Shown here piece after piece: positions 1 through 10,999 of a stretch of 64,000 bases of DNA (within the stretch, counting starts at the first letter, position 1; each line of letters starts with the position of its first letter). This DNA comes from Aedes albopictus. Its lineage: Eukaryota; Arthropoda; Insecta; Diptera; Culicidae. Location of the stretch: assembly GCF_035046485.1 (NCBI RefSeq), contig NC_085137.1:450174980-450238979 (forward strand). The letters are read 5' to 3'. The position numbers and the translations under genes were made by a program. Under the pieces are notes generated by a model. The model was not told the DNA's origin and ran no database searches. It saw only the letters and a program-made list of their open reading frames with translations.

Positions 1-159
1 CAGTATTTTTACATTCTTCATACTTCTTGAATGATTTTCCTAACTTTTTCTGCATATAAACACAGCCACCATGAATACGAATCAAACCATGCAAGAGCCA
101 TCCTGATCTGTTCAGCCGTTCGTGAGTTTTGTTGCCTCAAAGGAACTTCAAACTCATTT

Positions 160-1671
160 TTATATATATAGATAATTCAGACAATGTGAAAGGCCGTAAA
201 GACATATACCTTCAGGGACATCATGCATAACATCGAAATATACATTGGACGCTACGTGAAATGAAGGAATGCGATTTAAAATGCAATATTCTTTCACACC
301 TGTCTTAGAAACGTCGTTTACTTGAATGTGTTCATTGTAGAGCGCTTCGGACCTCAACGATTCTACATATTCCTTGCAGTCATTTTCTCTCTCATTCCTA
401 GCTCTGGTACAAACTCGGCAGTAATAATTAGCGGTTGGTGATTCAACTAGATTCAAAATTTCACTCATCCCAAGATTATCACCAGTTACAAATCCAATTT
501 TGAAATAAACAGTTTTTTCGTCTCCATTACACGTGATAGTAACGCCATTTGTTTCTAAATCCTCCAACTCTTCAACTAGTGCGTACAATGTTCGTTCATT
601 TCCGAAATGTTTTCTGTCTGCAGCAAAAATATACCCGGCCGTTAATATATTGACGAGATGTGAAAGTATATACGGTGGTAAACTGGGTATGTAGTAGTAC
701 ACACCGCAGATTTTTGTACTACTAGCGTGCGGTGATACTGTGTCACTAGTTGTAAAGTCGTCGAAGAAAATATTCAATGGTGCTATTAGTTTATCGTCCA
801 AACCGCGTATTTTATCTTGCCAAATTGTGCCATCTACTAAGGATCTTATCACGCCATCCTGTGAAGGTTTCAAGCTATTCAACAATATGTCCATCATCCC
901 TTCTGATTGTAAATATTTGCGAAGCTGAAACTTGATCGGCATTAGTACACCCTTAACATCATCTTCGATCATGTCCAGATTTTGTTGTACCACAGCAGGT
1001 TTTAGTTCATTGCTTATATTAAAAAATACAGGGTCCTCGTATAAGTCTGATTGCTTTAATTCGCGTACAAATTTATACTCCGTCTGGGAGCATTGAAACA
1101 TTGAAAATACAGATTTAAGCATGGAACTATTATCAAGTGAAATTAAGCCTGCATCTGTCATAACTCCTACAACATCAATTATCGGATTGATAACATTTGA
1201 TTGCACGTCGTTTTGAAACTCAAATACTTGCTTTCTAGGTACTGTATCTTTGTTTAACCACTTCAAGTTGAATCCTATTCTAAGTCGGCTAATTTCCTGC
1301 TCAATTTTCTCTACATTAACTAACTGTCCAGGTTCTGATTTCTTCTCTTTATTTTTAGTTGTCATTTGCTCTCTTTCTTCGCCTACACTGTTTATCTCCG
1401 TTACGATGCTGCCTGAGGCGCATGGTAGCATATGATCGTTTTCTTCTGATTCTGTAATATTTTCATCGCCGGATATTTTTGTGAATGTGCCATTCCGAAT
1501 ATGTTTCTGGATGTGGGAAACATAAGAATAGCGTACACTGAATCGTCTTCCACAGTTTGGCTCCTTGCAGCTATACACATCGATGGGCTCATGAACTCTG
1601 CGAAGATGGGTCACGAGAAGCGATGGACAGGAGGTTTTCCATGAACATCCGGGAACGCAGCATAGAATCAT
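160..1671 (-). CDS. C2H2 zinc-finger / transposase-like uncharacterised protein (503 aa, possibly incomplete)
   Basis: An uninterrupted minus-strand ORF. Two C2H2 fingers lie at the N-terminus (C4/C9/H22/H27 and C35/C40/H53/H57). A charged linker follows, then a conserved-looking domain with YYYIPSLPPYILSHL, VTGDNLGMSE, a second cysteine pair NYYCRVC and, near the end, FDVMHDVPEGICLYGLSH. From memory, a C2H2 front followed by a MHDVxEG-type segment occurs in a recurrent family of unclassified, probably transposon-derived animal proteins. In that family the protein goes on for several hundred residues after this motif. Here a TAA at 160-162 ends the frame, so this copy is truncated or an intron starts before 160. 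The first ATG after an upstream in-frame TAG is at 1671; it overlaps the TGA of the SAM-like gene by ATGA. A separate transcript using an acceptor just upstream (AACCAG) is possible. Confidence 0.65.
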   Translation of the reverse strand: MILCCVPGCSWKTSCPSLLVTHLRRVHEPIDVYSCKEPNCGRRFSVRYSYVSHIQKHIRNGTFTKISGDENITESEENDHMLPCASGSIVTEINSVGEEREQMTTKNKEKKSEPGQLVNVEKIEQEISRLRIGFNLKWLNKDTVPRKQVFEFQNDVQSNVINPIIDVVGVMTDAGLISLDNSSMLKSVFSMFQCSQTEYKFVRELKQSDLYEDPVFFNISNELKPAVVQQNLDMIEDDVKGVLMPIKFQLRKYLQSEGMMDILLNSLKPSQDGVIRSLVDGTIWQDKIRGLDDKLIAPLNIFFDDFTTSDTVSPHASSTKICGVYYYIPSLPPYILSHLVNILTAGYIFAADRKHFGNERTLYALVEELEDLETNGVTITCNGDEKTVYFKIGFVTGDNLGMSEILNLVESPTANYYCRVCTRARNERENDCKEYVESLRSEALYNEHIQVNDVSKTGVKEYCILNRIPSFHVASNVYFDVMHDVPEGICLYGLSHCLNYLYI

Positions 1672-4444
1672 TGTGCCGGCACCTGGTTGCGAAGATGTGT
1701 AGCAAGTGTCAAAATCCTAGCTTTATTTCCGTTCTCTGGTGGTTCGAAGTCATAGAACACATACGCCATGAAGCTCCAAGGTCTGTTGGCTTCACTTGGG
1801 AAACTAATGCCGTACGCTTTGTAGACCTTGAACGTGATGTCAAGTGCTTTGATGAACGTTTCTGCTTTGTAAGCTATGTCTTTGTAGCTTACGAAAAATT
1901 GGTTGACGTGCTCGATTGATGGACCAACTACTACGATCACTGGGTAGTCGGGCAAACCTCTCAGCAGGTTTTGCCGGATAAGCCGCGAGAGCTCCGTCTC
2001 ATAATCCGCCAGTGTTTTCAAGTGCAGTATTGTGCTTTCACTGCTTTCCACCAAGGATGGCTTCCATTTCCTTCCATTGGGTAGACGCATAACTGTGCTG
2101 GGCCAGATGAAAAACAGGAGCAACGTTGTGATGCAATCACGCGAATCTGTTAAAAATACAAAGCGTTAGTGTTGTGCTGGTTGAATCTAAGCTAGTAAAA
2201 CTCATATAAATTCAAAAGTTGTTAAATCGCATAAAAAATTCGCAAAAATACAAAAAAAAAACAGATTGAGTAAAAATCGTTGAAGCGGATTCGGAATTCA
2301 GAAAATTCGAAGAATTAAAAGCATAGAGGTAACAAATGACAAAAAGCTACAAATGCAAACTTAACTGTTGGACGGCAATGAAGTAATTGCAATTTAATGG
2401 CGAGTAAACGAGTTGGAATTAGCTCAATATAAAGAGACTTGCCTTAACTAATTATTAAGTTGCTATGGACTGATCCACCGGTGAACTGAATTCACTACGT
2501 CCGAGAATTTTGATACTATAGTGGGGCCATTTCCAATCAGATTCTCCTTATTCTGATTAGAAACAGCCCTACTCTCGTGACAACATTCTCGGAATGAATG
2601 AATTGAGTTTACCGGTGGATTAGTCCATAGAGTTGGGCTCACATCAAAACAATCACAACGGAAAAATAATAAGAAGCTTACCTTCACTAATATCTTTGTT
2701 CAGCAATGCCAACAGAGGTTTTCCTAGCTCAGGCACCTCATTGGGAAACACTAATTTAGCGCGTATGCGAAAATCAGCGAATTTCGCGAAAAGAAGATCT
2801 GTTTTCGTTGGGTGCTTGAAGCTAAAGTCGAGATTTACGAGCTGATAGCCGGCCGTGTTCCGCAGCACCGGGTATTCGTCCAGCAAGTGTTGGTAGGTCA
2901 CTCGTTCCAATTTGGCAGTTTCGTGTAAACGAACGGCACAACTTGCTTCCCACCGTTTCTTGATGTCGTCGAACTCGCCGTGATGGTGTCGGAACCAGTT
3001 CTTAGTCTCCTGGTACGCGGTCACTACAACATTAAAAAAAAAACAACCTTGTTTACAAAAAGTCATCCTACAATCGATCATGTTTATCTTACCTGCATCT
3101 GCTGTGATGACGTCGACTATCGGCTGAGCTGAACTTGTGGATGGCTGCACGTCGGACCCAGGAATCCTTGGCGGGACAGACGTGGCGCAGCGGTAGTTGT
3201 GGTTCCGGTCGAACAAACAACCCTTGGCTATGCGACCGAGTTTGATTTTCTTCCCTTTTTCGTCGTGATACGATGCTGGTTTGTACCAGACGTGCTGTTA
3301 AGAAAACAAAACAAAAACAAATGGATAACAACAAGAATGACGTGCACGGAGCGAGCGCAGCGAAAGGTTGAAAGCCGCCGTCCACAAATTACGTAACGCT
3401 ATAGGAGGGAGAAGGGTGTTTCATACAAAAAAAAGCATCAAATTTCGATTTTAGCGTTACGTAATAAATGGGTGCTGCTAAATCGAGAATAACATTTCAA
3501 AAGATCGCTATTGGATTGAGGTTTACAAAAAAATATAACGATATTGTTCCAATAAAAATTACCTGTTCCACTGTCGGAAAAATGTTTTTCAATTCCGTGG
3601 CTCGGCAGGCTAATTCTTCACGCGTCAATCTGCCAAACTCGTCAACAAATTCGTCGACAATCAGATGGGTGATGAAAATGCGATCTTTCCTTGACAAGAT
3701 GCTCGTTATTTGATAGGCTTCCCAAATAAGTCTTCCTTTTTTGGACCTATTTATCAGAGCTTTTGCATTCCATTGTTGCCGTGACAGATTACCGAGCGCA
3801 ACTTTCGGTGGATCTGAGTTTTGGGTTCCTTGTAGGTTGCTGGTTTTCAGCGGCGTGGACACTGACGGCAATCCCTGTGGAATATATTGAGCATTATTTT
3901 CTATTTTCATATAGGGAAAAGGTTCATTATGGATTTTGAACCAAATTGGTTTTTGAAGTAGCATAATTGACTTCTGCTATTTTTATAAGTTAAACATTGC
4001 GTCAGATGTAGTGTACTTCTACTGCTGACCTAATGTTTAACGCACTGAAACGGTAGCGGAAGTCAGTGATAGTATACTTTGGAAACCAAATCGATGCCAG
4101 ATCCAAGGCACGATCCACAATAACAATTACCAAAGACCGACGCCACTCGTTCAATCCGGCAATGCACTTGGTTCGGTCCGCTAGATGTGGTGGAGGCAGA
4201 AGAGCTTCAATCTCTTCGCGTTCGATGATTTTCAGCGCCGAAATATCGTATCCGTTGGCTGAAAAAGAAGTTCAATAACTTTCAATAATACTTTTAAAAG
4301 GAAAGTTCTAGTTTTATGCATACCTACGAACTCTTCGATTCCCGTGGCAGATAACTCAAAAGATTTCAATAACTTAACCAATTCTTCATCCACAATATAT
4401 TCCTCGACAAGATCGTCGTCTTCGCTTTGGCCTGCTGCCGCCAT
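1668..4444 (-). CDS. Six-exon gene for an uncharacterised SAM-like-domain protein (about 560 aa)
   Basis: I assembled six exons by GT-AG junctions: 4324-4444, 4131-4258, 3563-3973 (or from 3976), 3093-3294, 2682-3023 and 1668-2146. The phases close to 561 codons including TGA. The start at 4444 has a good context (A at -3, G at +4). The first two exons encode an acidic start and a SAM-like helical domain (about residues 15-80, LVKLLKSFELSATGIEEF then NGYDISALKI). Next come a basic KKGRL stretch ending FPTVEQ, then VWYKP with a K/R-rich segment, then RWEASCAVRL, then DEYPVLRN with GYQLVNLDF, and finally DYPVIVVVG and ALDITFKVYKAYG. From memory this domain order matches uncharacterised proteins present in many copies in fish and invertebrate genomes; no function is known to me. 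The exon 3 acceptor is a tandem TAGCAG, so one residue is optional. The stop overlaps the next ORF (ATGA). It could be a host gene or a transposon gene. Confidence 0.75.
2463..2630. mobile_element. MITE in the last intron of the SAM-like gene
   Basis: A 168-bp element with 32-bp imperfect terminal inverted repeats (CTATGGACTGATCCACCGGT on the left, its complement on the right). It is flanked by the 5-bp duplication AGTTG (2458-2462 and 2631-2635). The inverted repeat continues inward (CCGAGAAT near 2511 against ATTCTCGG near 2585), so the single strand folds into a hairpin. No coding capacity. Confidence 0.75.
3376..3477. mobile_element. Short palindromic MITE remnant in intron 3 of the SAM-like gene
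   Basis: ATTACGTAACGCT near 3388 is mirrored by AGCGTTACGTAAT at 3453-3465, with further weak pairing outside it. The end sequence resembles the element at 26717-26857 (TACGTCACG ends), so it is probably the same family. The duplication is unclear. Confidence 0.45.
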
Positions 4445-4739
4445 GATTATATTTTCTTTTAACTTCTTTGTGTCGGCTAAGAGACCCGGTAGAGCGGCTG
4501 TATGCCCTATTTGACCTTCCAGTAAGAATGATTGAACGATAAACGCAGATTCAAGTAATTGCATATATGCTTGGTTTGAGCATTTGATGGTTGGTGTTTA
4601 ATAACACTCATTCCAACGAAATATATGCTTGGTATAAACATCAAATCATTGTGAAACAACCATCTGAAGCAATTATGCTAAGCATGCCTTTGTCGCTTGG
4701 AATAAACACGAAAAAAGTTATATGAATCAGACAGCATTT

Positions 4740-6640
4740 CTGTCCGTGTACAGGAAGAGATCTCTGAAGGAATTCTAGGAGGAATCCCCGAGAGATCTTT
4801 AAGAGGAATATTTAAAAGAATTCCAGGAGGAAAGTTTCCTGGGGTAACCTTTTCAGGAAAAAGAAAGGATTTTCAACAACGAAAAAAGTCCTGGAGAAAT
4901 TAAAAAAAAAATCTGAAGGATTCGCTGAAAGAAATTCTGGAGGAATTCTTGTAGAAACTCCATAAGAGATTACCCATTTATATTCCTAAAGAAATTTTTG
5001 ATGGAACTCCTAGAAGAATCCCTGAAGGCACTACTGCAGAAATTCCTGAAGGTACTACTGGAGAAATCTCTGGAAACTTCTGGAGGCATCCATGAATCCT
5101 CTTGTAAAAATCTTCGAAAGAATTCTAGAAGTGATCCCTGGGAAACCCTAAAGGAAATTCTCGAGGAATCTTCTAGGGCAATTACACGGCACGATGCGGC
5201 ACAGGACATAACACTTTTTATTCTTACAAAACGTGTTCTTACAGGGATGATCTGGCCTAATCCCTAAATGAACTTCTGGAGGAATCCCTGAATTCTCCTC
5301 GGCATATCCATGGACATATCTCCAGGAAATCCTGGATAGATCCCTGAAGATCTTTGAAGGAACTTCTGTAGACATCCTTTACGGAGTTAAGGAAGAATTC
5401 CTGAAAAAAAAACATATGCCCGAATTTCTGGAATCTCTGAAAGAACTCTTGCACTAATCTCTGTAGGTACTCCTGTAGGAATTTTCGAAAAAAAAACTTT
5501 AGAATGAATCACTGGAGGAGCTGATAGACTAATGTTTAAAGGACCTTCGGAAGTAGTTCTTCTGAAAGAATCTCTGAAACAATATCAGAGTAAACTCCTG
5601 TTGGAATGGCTGAGAGAACTTCTGCAGGAATCCCTGAGAGGTATCCCCGAATCCTCATGTAACTACTGCGAAAATCCCTGATGGAGCTCCGGGAGAAACC
5701 ACTGAAGGAGCTTTTAGAGCAATTCCTGAAAAAAAATACTATACTGCGCGAATCCTTGATGAAACGTATACATTAATCCTTGGAGGAACTTCAGTAGAAA
5801 TACCTGAAGGAACTTCTAGAACAATCCCTGAAAGAACTCCTGAAAAAAAAATCTTTGATAAACGTCCATGAGGCATCTCGAAGAAATTCTAAAAGCAATC
5901 CCCGGAGAAATTCCAGGAGGGAACTCAGAAGGAACGCCAAGAGAAATTTTTGAAAGCATTCCTGGAGGAAAGAAGAAAGAAATCCCTGGTTGGCCCTTTG
6001 ATTTTCTAATGTCGTTTTCGTTTTTGCGGCGGTGCTACACCGCTTCGTGCTACACTTTTCGCTGAAAAAACGAACATTTTTGGTGTAGTTGCATTGGTGT
6101 GCGTGTATAAAAACCAAAATATTGACAACTTTGCAAACGCTGATTGGTGGACGCGGTGTACACCTGCTACACTCCCAATTTTCTGAGTGCTTCACTATCA
6201 TGAGCGGTGCAGAAAAAGTGCTACACCGGTGCAGCACGAAAATCAAAAACGAACGTTTTTGGTGCAAAAGTGCTGCACCGGTGTAGCGCCACCGTAAAAA
6301 CGAAAACGACAAAAAAGAATCGCTAAATATATTTCTTAAGAAATCCGTGAATGATTTCTTAAATGAATTCTTGTACGGATTCATGAAACTTTTAAGGAGA
6401 TTTTTTTGAGAAATTTCTGTTGGATCCTATAACGAAAGCTTTGGTGGAAATTTTGGATGAAATTCTGAAGCATTGCAAGGAAGATGATCTAAACAACTTG
6501 CAATAGAAATCCGTGGAAGACTTCCTGGAAAGCAGGGATGGCATTCATTTCTCCAAGTAACACGACTTGTCTTAAAGCCAGTAACAGCAATCTTTAAGCA
6601 ATTTATTCACTGTCCGTATTATAGACGATAGAGCACAATT
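4740..6640. repeat. Degenerate 12/24-bp-period array, block 1
   Basis: The stretch is built from variants of a 12-nt phrase such as ATTCCTGAAGGA alternating with ACTCCTGGAGGA, giving a 24-nt double unit. Divergence and small indels are heavy. Short ORFs on both strands (for example 4970-5267) only reflect this 12-nt = 4-codon period. A 300-bp palindromic MITE interrupts it at 6011-6310. It begins just upstream of the SAM-like gene. Confidence 0.8.
6011..6310. mobile_element. 300-bp palindromic MITE inside repeat block 1
   Basis: Terminal inverted repeats are nearly perfect (GTCGTTTTCGTTTTTGCGG at 6011-6029; CCGTAAAAACGAAAACGAC at 6292-6310). Pairing continues inward through GGTGCTACACC and GGTGTAGCGCC. 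No clear target duplication was seen because the flanks are A-rich and repetitive. The 197-aa ORF across it (5791-6384, minus) has no protein-like features and is not a gene. Confidence 0.7.
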
Positions 6641-6656
6641 GCTTCTTCTTTGAAAC

Positions 6657-6795
6657 CAGGGATGCCATATATACAGATCTATCTCTATTATTTTATTTTT
6701 GTATGGGATACAGATTTTTCACCCAAATTTTGTATGGGATACAGATTTTTGAAAATAGCGATACAGATTTTTCAAAAAATCATCTGGCATCCCTG
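6657..6795. mobile_element. hAT-type MITE, copy 1
   Basis: The ends are CAGGGATGCCA and TGGCATCCCTG, and the element is flanked by an exact 8-bp duplication TTTGAAAC (6649-6656, 6796-6803). CA...TG ends with an 8-bp duplication are the hAT superfamily signature. The interior is AT-rich with a repeated GATACAGATTTTT phrase. A longer relative lies at 27169-27376. Confidence 0.85.
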
Positions 6796-6803
6796 TTTGA
6801 AAC

Positions 6804-8160
6804 CCAAAAAGCGCAGATTTGGAATTGATAAAGAAAATGAAAAAAAATTGTCCAGAATCGAAACATGGACATCAGGAGTATTAACTTTTCACCTCTGTGA
6901 GAGAATTGCTACTCAACACATTATAAAAGCTACTGAAGTTACTTGTTACTTCATTGCTCCATTATTCAGGGGGATGACGAAGGGCCCGAATCATCTACCC
7001 AGCATTCAATTCAACATGGCGTCCAATGTTTTTGTTTTGATTGCTTAATTCATGGAAAACATGCGCTGGAAACATCGACACTGCTTCGCTGCTACATATA
7101 ATATCGTGCAAAGTGATAAGGAAAGAGAAACAATCATCAAAAACAACGATTTCGTTTGAAATGTGTAATTTCTGAAATAAGCACTAGCAACACACGAGCC
7201 ACACACCCGAAAATCAGGAGCAAGTTAGGGTAAACCGACCAGAAAGTGGGTACCAAAACGCGCCGTACCAAAAATGATGTTGGGTGGAGCGGCGATGTAC
7301 CGAGTTTGACAGCCGTGTCACCCCACTGCCATTATTTGACTTTGGCACAAGTTAGAGAACTGTCAAAATGAAAAAAAGCGCAGATTTTCGCAACACATTT
7401 GGAACATATTCTGAACAAACAAACTGCAGAGTTAGATGTTGCATGAGCATGACTATAATATAGCAATTTTAATGCAAGTTGACTGTGTTATCACTTGTGA
7501 GGGGTATGTAAGCTCCGCCTCCACGAATCCGATGTCAAACACGAGGTATTTGGTGATTTCTAAGAAACAAAGCTGAAACTTTACGAAATTCGGAGTATAA
7601 ATACAACTCAATTGACATGATGCAAGTTGCGTGTGCTTTCAGTGCAAGTCATTTAGCCAATAATGCATAGAAAGCCACATTTTGGATGATGTTTCAGGTG
7701 CTGCTTGGGATCAGTGTGTGTGCAAGTGTGCGCTGTTTTAATAAGAAAATGAGCTGCACTGTGCACATTTTCAGTGTGGAACGCCATCCCCGCCGGAAAC
7801 AATTCCAGATTTCGAAATCTCGGAACGTGTGGTTTTACGACTGTGGATTCTACACTTGATAAGAATTTCTCGGCTCTGGCAGTCAGAGTGAGTAGCAAAA
7901 GGCTGTTTTGCTTCTACATCCGACGTTTCGGTTATATTTATTCAACCTTCTTGAGGGAATAGGAGTTAGCTTTTTTATGTTAGGTGGTGTGAAGCTCTGC
8001 ATTTGTTTGTCCTGTAAATATCATGGCGTCCACTTTTGCTATGCTGCATAGGTGTCGAGTAGCTCAAGCGACACTGTAGTTTGCTGGTGCTTTTATAGCA
8101 TCAGTTATTTGAAAGCTCGTTTTAGTTGCTTTTGAAGCTAATCGCGCTACCTGTGTTTTA
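6804..8160. other. Non-coding stretch without a recognised gene
   Basis: I see no convincing ORF, tRNA or TIR pair. It is AT-rich, ordinary intergenic sequence apart from the ribozyme-like motif at 7916-7958. The short ORFs here (81 aa minus at 7653-7898, 62 aa plus at 7774-7962) overlap each other and have no protein-like features. Confidence 0.5.
7916..7958 (-). other. Degenerate hammerhead-like motif of the Penelope-element type
   Basis: Read on the minus strand: CTCAAGA (7949-7955), a short hairpin with GGTT/AACC arms, then GAAACGTCGG (7920-7929). This matches the core layout of the motif at 52271-52308 except that CTGAAGA has become CTCAAGA. The changed G is an essential core base of hammerhead ribozymes, so this copy should be inactive. 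It is probably the relic of a Penelope-like element. Confidence 0.4.
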
Positions 8161-8164
8161 TCGA

Positions 8165-8940
8165 CTCCCTCGATCTTGGATCGGGAAAATTCTGAATTTT
8201 GAGAAAATTCTCTAAAAACTAAAAAAATACCCTAAGAAATCATTGCAAAAACTCCTGATTTATCAGAGAAATCTTCAAAGGCGTTCAAATGAGAATTTTC
8301 TAAAAAAAATCCCTGGAAATTTTTCTGAAGGAATCGCTAAGGGAATTTCTGAAGATATGAAGAATTGATAATTATTATAAAGAAATTGATGAGGTTATCC
8401 CTAAAGAAATTTTAAAAGGGAACGCTAGAAGAAAGGTATTGGAATTCCTTATATGGAATTCTAGAAGAAATTCGAGAGGATTTCCTGAAGGAACCCCTGG
8501 AGAAAGAACGTCTGAACTAATTCCTAAAAAAGAAACTCCTGAAGGAATTCCTCGAAAGGAATCCCTTAATAAACTCCTGGACTAATCTCTGAAGCACCTC
8601 CAATGGGAGTCCCTGAAGAATCTTCTTGAAGCACTCCTGAATCTCTAATGACACTCCTGGGGTAATCCCTGAAAGAACTTCTGTCAGAATTCCTGAGAGA
8701 TTTCTGAAAAATCAATGATGAAATCCCTAGAGATAGCCCTGAAACCTCCTGGACGAATCTTTGAAGGAACTCCTGAAGAGATTTCAAAAAAAAAAATCTT
8801 CGAAGAAACTTCTGGACTAATCCATGAAGAATTTTTTATAGGAATCCCTGTTTTCTGAAGACATCCCTGACGGGTCTTCTTTAGGCATCACTGAATCGTT
8901 CTGGAAGAATATCTGACGAAACTGCTGACGTAAGTTGAAG
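8165..8940. repeat. Degenerate 12/24-bp-period array, block 2
   Basis: Repeated phrases such as CTCCTGAAGGAATTCCTC and AATCCCTGAAGAA at roughly 12-nt spacing, same family as block 1. The 73-aa minus ORF at 8566-8787 has a serine/arginine-rich four-residue periodicity, which is an artefact of the repeat. Confidence 0.75.
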
Positions 8941-9396
8941 TGTTCCTGTCTCCCGAAAAGACTTTATTAAGAAAAGCAAAAATTTTATCAAAGCCATCAT
9001 AGAACTGTGACCCCTCAGTTGACTGCTTGACCACCCTCACTATCACTGGAGGCCGATCAAAATCGAAACGATAATTACAAGCTAGGATATAAATTATTCA
9101 AAAACAAAGATCCCTTTGCTTTCTTTGACAAAGTTTTTTCTGCACACTTTTGGGTGTATTTTATTACTATAGAGTATGAGATTCATGTAAAATTGTTTTA
9201 AAAAAATCCAAGCAAGTGAGATTTTACTAACAGAACTCCATTACCATTTCAACCAAATAACAAAGCGCGAGGGCGCACCCTTCGCATCAAAATTATAAGG
9301 AGCAATTTTAGACGCAAACGGGGATTGAAAAAAAAACTTCGTTCGGGGTTGATACGCGCTTAAGTATTAATTTTCCCATACAAAAGTTGACCCAAC
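8941..9396. other. AT-rich spacer
   Basis: No ORF or structured RNA is recognised. It lies between the repeat block and the next MITE. Confidence 0.4.
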
Positions 9397-9863
9397 CACA
9401 GACAAACAGACGTAACACTTGCGAAATTTCCATCGACCACGCTTTAAACGATCCTTTTAAATTTTCATAGTTGTGACTTTCACAACCAGAGGCGCGCGCA
9501 TAGTTTTTCTATGCGTTTGACGTTTCACACTAGCGCCTTCTGTTGACCATATTGCACAACACAGTGATTCGTGCAACTTTTCCACCAGGTGATGGTAGTG
9601 TAGACTGAGCGATGGATTTGTTGAATGGTAGGTACATCCTTGGAAGTGCATCACACACCTCAGTGGAGAGCTAGGTATCAACTGGTAGGTAAATGGAAAT
9701 AAATTGTAAATATGTTTTACCTAGATTGAATAAAGGAGAGGCACTGAGCTGGTAGCGATATCAGTCAGTGCCTGGGTTTGGAGAACAAAGCCTCGCCTGT
9801 GTTTTTATTTCCAAAAGGATTTCCATGAAAATCGTTCAAGCTGTTACGTCTGTTTGTCTGTGG
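9397..9863. mobile_element. MITE with 22-bp perfect inverted ends
   Basis: CCACAGACAAACAGACGTAA begins the left end (9396-9417) and its exact 22-bp reverse complement is at 9842-9863. CCCAAC flanks both sides (9391-9396; 9864-9869), consistent with a 6-bp or slightly longer duplication. The interior carries ATTGAATAAAG-type A-rich stretches but no credible ORF. The superfamily is not assigned. Confidence 0.7.
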
Positions 9864-10002
9864 CCCAACCTACTGTATATTTACACCTCAGGAATCTAAA
9901 ATGACGAGGACATTTTAGTTTATGACTTGCATTGATTCTGTTCACTTTCGTAATTCCGGCAAGCATCAAATGCTGGTTCTGCAACACTACCAACTTGGCA
10001 AC

Positions 10003-10869
10003 TTAACCCTTCATAAGGCCGAGAGAACCAGGCACGGAATCCACTCGTTCTACATTGGAATATAAAGTACATGTGGTGTAATGAACAAAAACGTTTTTAT
10101 TTTCAAAAAATTCGATGGTCGATTTTGTATGAAAAAAATTGGTCTAAATTTCAACTTTTTGTCAACAAAGTTTAAAATGTTGTTATTTTGTGATGTGTTT
10201 ATCAATCATGCTGATTTTTTGACAGGTTATTGCCCTAATATTCATAAGTTATTTGTGTGAATTTGAACTCGACTGGTCAATTATTTTGGACGATATGGCA
10301 ATTTTAGTACATGCCCATTTATTATAGTATATTTTTTCAAAAGGCCGAGTTTCTAAAAGTAATGATTGTTTGTTTTATCTGTATTAACGAGATTTTTAGC
10401 CCTAGGCTAGTTCATCTCGGGACCCACGCTTTACTTCTCTTCCGAAGGAAGAACTCACATTTTGTGAGTTTGTCGGGAGTGGGATTCGATCCCAGGTCCT
10501 CGGCGTGATAGTCACGTGTTTTAACCATCACACCAGATCCGCTCCACTCTAAAAGTAATGAAGTAATCAAGTTGAAATTTTGTCCACAAGTAAAAGGAAC
10601 ATAGGCCTTTCATTCGATTTTCAATTCGCTCACCACAACAGAAGTTCGAGCTTATAAACCTTTATGCACTCAAAAATGGCGGTTTTTGGAGACATTTTGT
10701 TCTAAAAAAGCCCATTCATATTTGTTATGGCTCAAAAAAATTATGAGTGCTCACAATGGCCTAATGTGTCCATCAGTTAAAACAGAAGTTGTAAAAATTT
10801 TCTAAACGAACAGAAAAAAATATGTGTACAAGGTGGCAATATAGTTGCCACTGCCTTATAAAGGGTTAA
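10003..10869. mobile_element. piggyBac-type (TTAA) non-autonomous element carrying a SINE
   Basis: The element is bounded by TTAA at 10003-10006 and 10866-10869. Immediately inside are CCCTTCATAAGGC and GCCTTATAAAGGG as imperfect terminal inverted repeats. TTAA duplication plus CCC-starting ends is the piggyBac signature. No transposase is present. A tRNA-headed SINE is inserted at 10366-10547, so the SINE is the younger insertion. Confidence 0.7.
10366..10547 (-). mobile_element. tRNA-derived SINE with 14-bp target duplication
   Basis: On the minus strand it starts with a tRNA-like head: A-box-like TGGTGTGATGG and B-box-like GGGATCGAATCCC. The body contains TCACAAAATGTGAGTTC. It is flanked by the exact 14-bp repeat TCTAAAAGTAATGA (10352-10365; 10548-10561), the mark of LINE-type retroposition. 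It is not a functional tRNA: the cloverleaf stems are poor. Confidence 0.8.
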
Positions 10870-10999
10870 TGATCGCCTTTAAAATGCTCAGGGACGAACC
10901 AGCCAAGGGCCGAAAGTCTCTATAATAAAGGCAAATCAATCAATCTAAAATGCTCACATAGACCGCCTATAAAACAACCTCGAATCGAGCCCCAAGAGT

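Noticed and set aside
4232..4564. Start of the SAM-like protein at the longer ORF's ATG (4564)
   Set aside because: The ATG at 4444 has a better context and begins the acidic N-terminus; the upstream 40 residues look like translated 5' UTR, though they cannot be excluded.
5791..6384. 197-aa minus ORF
   Set aside because: It spans a palindromic MITE and 12-bp repeats; the peptide is repeat-like and has no domain.
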